DNA of 42,067 nt, from assembly GCF_025465255.1 (NCBI RefSeq), contig NZ_JAODNI010000176.1, forward strand, positions 1-42,067. The letters are read 5' to 3'. Below, in pieces: positions 41,535-42,067 of the stretch (positions are counted from its first letter, which is position 1; each line of letters begins with the position of its first letter). The notes under the pieces are model-generated. The model worked only from the letters and a program-made list of their open reading frames with translations. It searched no databases and was not told where the DNA came from. The translations under genes were made by a program, and so were the position numbers. The stretch comes from Pseudonocardia sp. GTDB taxonomy: Bacteria > Actinomycetota > Actinomycetes > Mycobacteriales > Pseudonocardiaceae.

Positions 41535-42067
41535 CGGACGGCTCCAGAGCCTGCAGCTCCGCGACGACCTCGGCCCGGCGCGCGGCGACGGCCGCGTCCA
41601 GCGCCGTCCCCACCCGCCGTTCCACCTCGATCAGCCGCCTTCCGACCACCGTGTCGTACGCCGCGCCGAACCCCTCGAGGGCCTCGGCGACCCAGCCGCC
41701 CCAGCGGGTGCGGTCCGCCGCGGCGCGCTGCGCCACGATCGTCCCCGCCACGGCGGCCACGGACAACCCCATGAGCAGCGGCAGCAGCGCCCGGAGCCCG
41801 GTGAGCGGCAGGACCGGCAGCCCCAGCAGCGGCAACGCCGCCGCGAGCAGCGGACGCCAGGCCCCGGGACCGGCCCGCAGCAAGAGGTGCGGCCACCCGG
41901 GAAGCGCGGGCGGGGGCGGCAACCGGACCGGTGGGGGCTCCGGCGGGCTCCCGGGATCGACGAGGGCGGGATCGAGCCCGAGACCGCCGGCGAGGGCGCG
42001 CAGCGGCGGCAGCGCCCGGGCGCGGACGCGGCGCTCCAGGCGGGCGGCGGCCTCCGTGAGCGCCGCG
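41524..42067 (-). CDS. Membrane protein with hairpin of helices, N-terminus beyond the window
   Basis: The reading frame stays open to the window end. The visible part reads ALTEAAARLERRVRARALPPLR..., then a proline-rich linker, a hydrophobic hairpin (WRPLLAAALPLLGLPVLPL and ALLPLLMGLSVAAVAGTIVAQ), and a C-terminal amphipathic helix (AYDTVVGRRLIEVERRVGTALDAAVAARRAEVVAELQALEP). Layout is reminiscent of the membrane hairpin plus coiled tail of dynamin-like proteins, but the GTPase part, if any, lies outside, so I do not assign that. Coupled to the small Asp-rich gene. Confidence 0.6.
   Translation of the reverse strand, partial: AALTEAAARLERRVRARALPPLRALAGGLGLDPALVDPGSPPEPPPVRLPPPPALPGWPHLLLRAGPGAWRPLLAAALPLLGLPVLPLTGLRALLPLLMGLSVAAVAGTIVAQRAAADRTRWGGWVAEALEGFGAAYDTVVGRRLIEVERRVGTALDAAVAARRAEVVAELQALEPSGAR

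Overview
The window is very GC-rich, uses GTG starts often and codes densely. Its gene content (FadE5-type acyl-CoA dehydrogenase, GTP-dependent PEP carboxykinase, VanW-type envelope protein, MT0933-type antitoxin, DUF1206, FxsA, Excalibur and DUF3024 proteins) points to a chromosome of a mycolic-acid-lineage or Pseudonocardiaceae-like actinobacterium. Pseudonocardia is my best guess, but the genus is an inference.

Layout. 1-970: the right edge of what looks like an integrated element. It holds one accessory gene, a nested palindrome of about 132 bp, and then the 3' half of a tRNA-Gly(CCC) gene followed by that tRNA's own terminator. 1008-4843: small chromosomal genes, namely DoxX, a decayed TmrB-like kinase, a GNAT, two alpha/beta hydrolases around a tiny ORF, and a small membrane protein. 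4955-9855: a membrane-anchored Hsp70-like ATPase with a proline-rich tail, divergent from an IspD-like plus RfbF-like cytidylyltransferase pair, then an exported PGRP-type amidase. 10063-15418: fadE5 with a doubled TetR-type operator, a CBS protein, a long VanW protein and a stand-alone GroES. 15634-19407: an ORC-like AAA ATPase, DUF1206, SIMPL, a 69-aa membrane peptide and FxsA.

19471-23022 is a compact bkdABC operon (E1 alpha, E1 beta, E2; no E3 here) for branched-chain 2-oxoacid oxidation. 23316-23654 is an orphan MT0933-like antitoxin. 23899-26514 is a complete polar amino-acid ABC transporter (lipoprotein, permease, ATPase). 26786-30216 holds an Excalibur lipoprotein, a peroxidase-related CMD protein, a DUF3024 protein and a 621-aa protein I cannot name. 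30592-32418 is pckG (gluconeogenesis).

32776-42067: a small unknown protein, an alpha/beta hydrolase next to a broken WYL regulator, a divergent DHA2-type MFS exporter/TetR pair with a clear operator, an alpha/beta-hydrolase-fold protein that has lost its catalytic residues, a three-helix membrane protein, the overlapping tldD-tldE peptidase pair, a small Asp-rich Ca-binding-like protein, and a membrane protein cut by the window end. I found no CRISPR array, rRNA or transposase.

The most unusual items are the element edge with its palindrome, the IspD-like/RfbF-like pair with altered IspD residues, the Hsp70-like transmembrane protein, and the hydrolase pseudoenzyme. None of these alone proves a new system.
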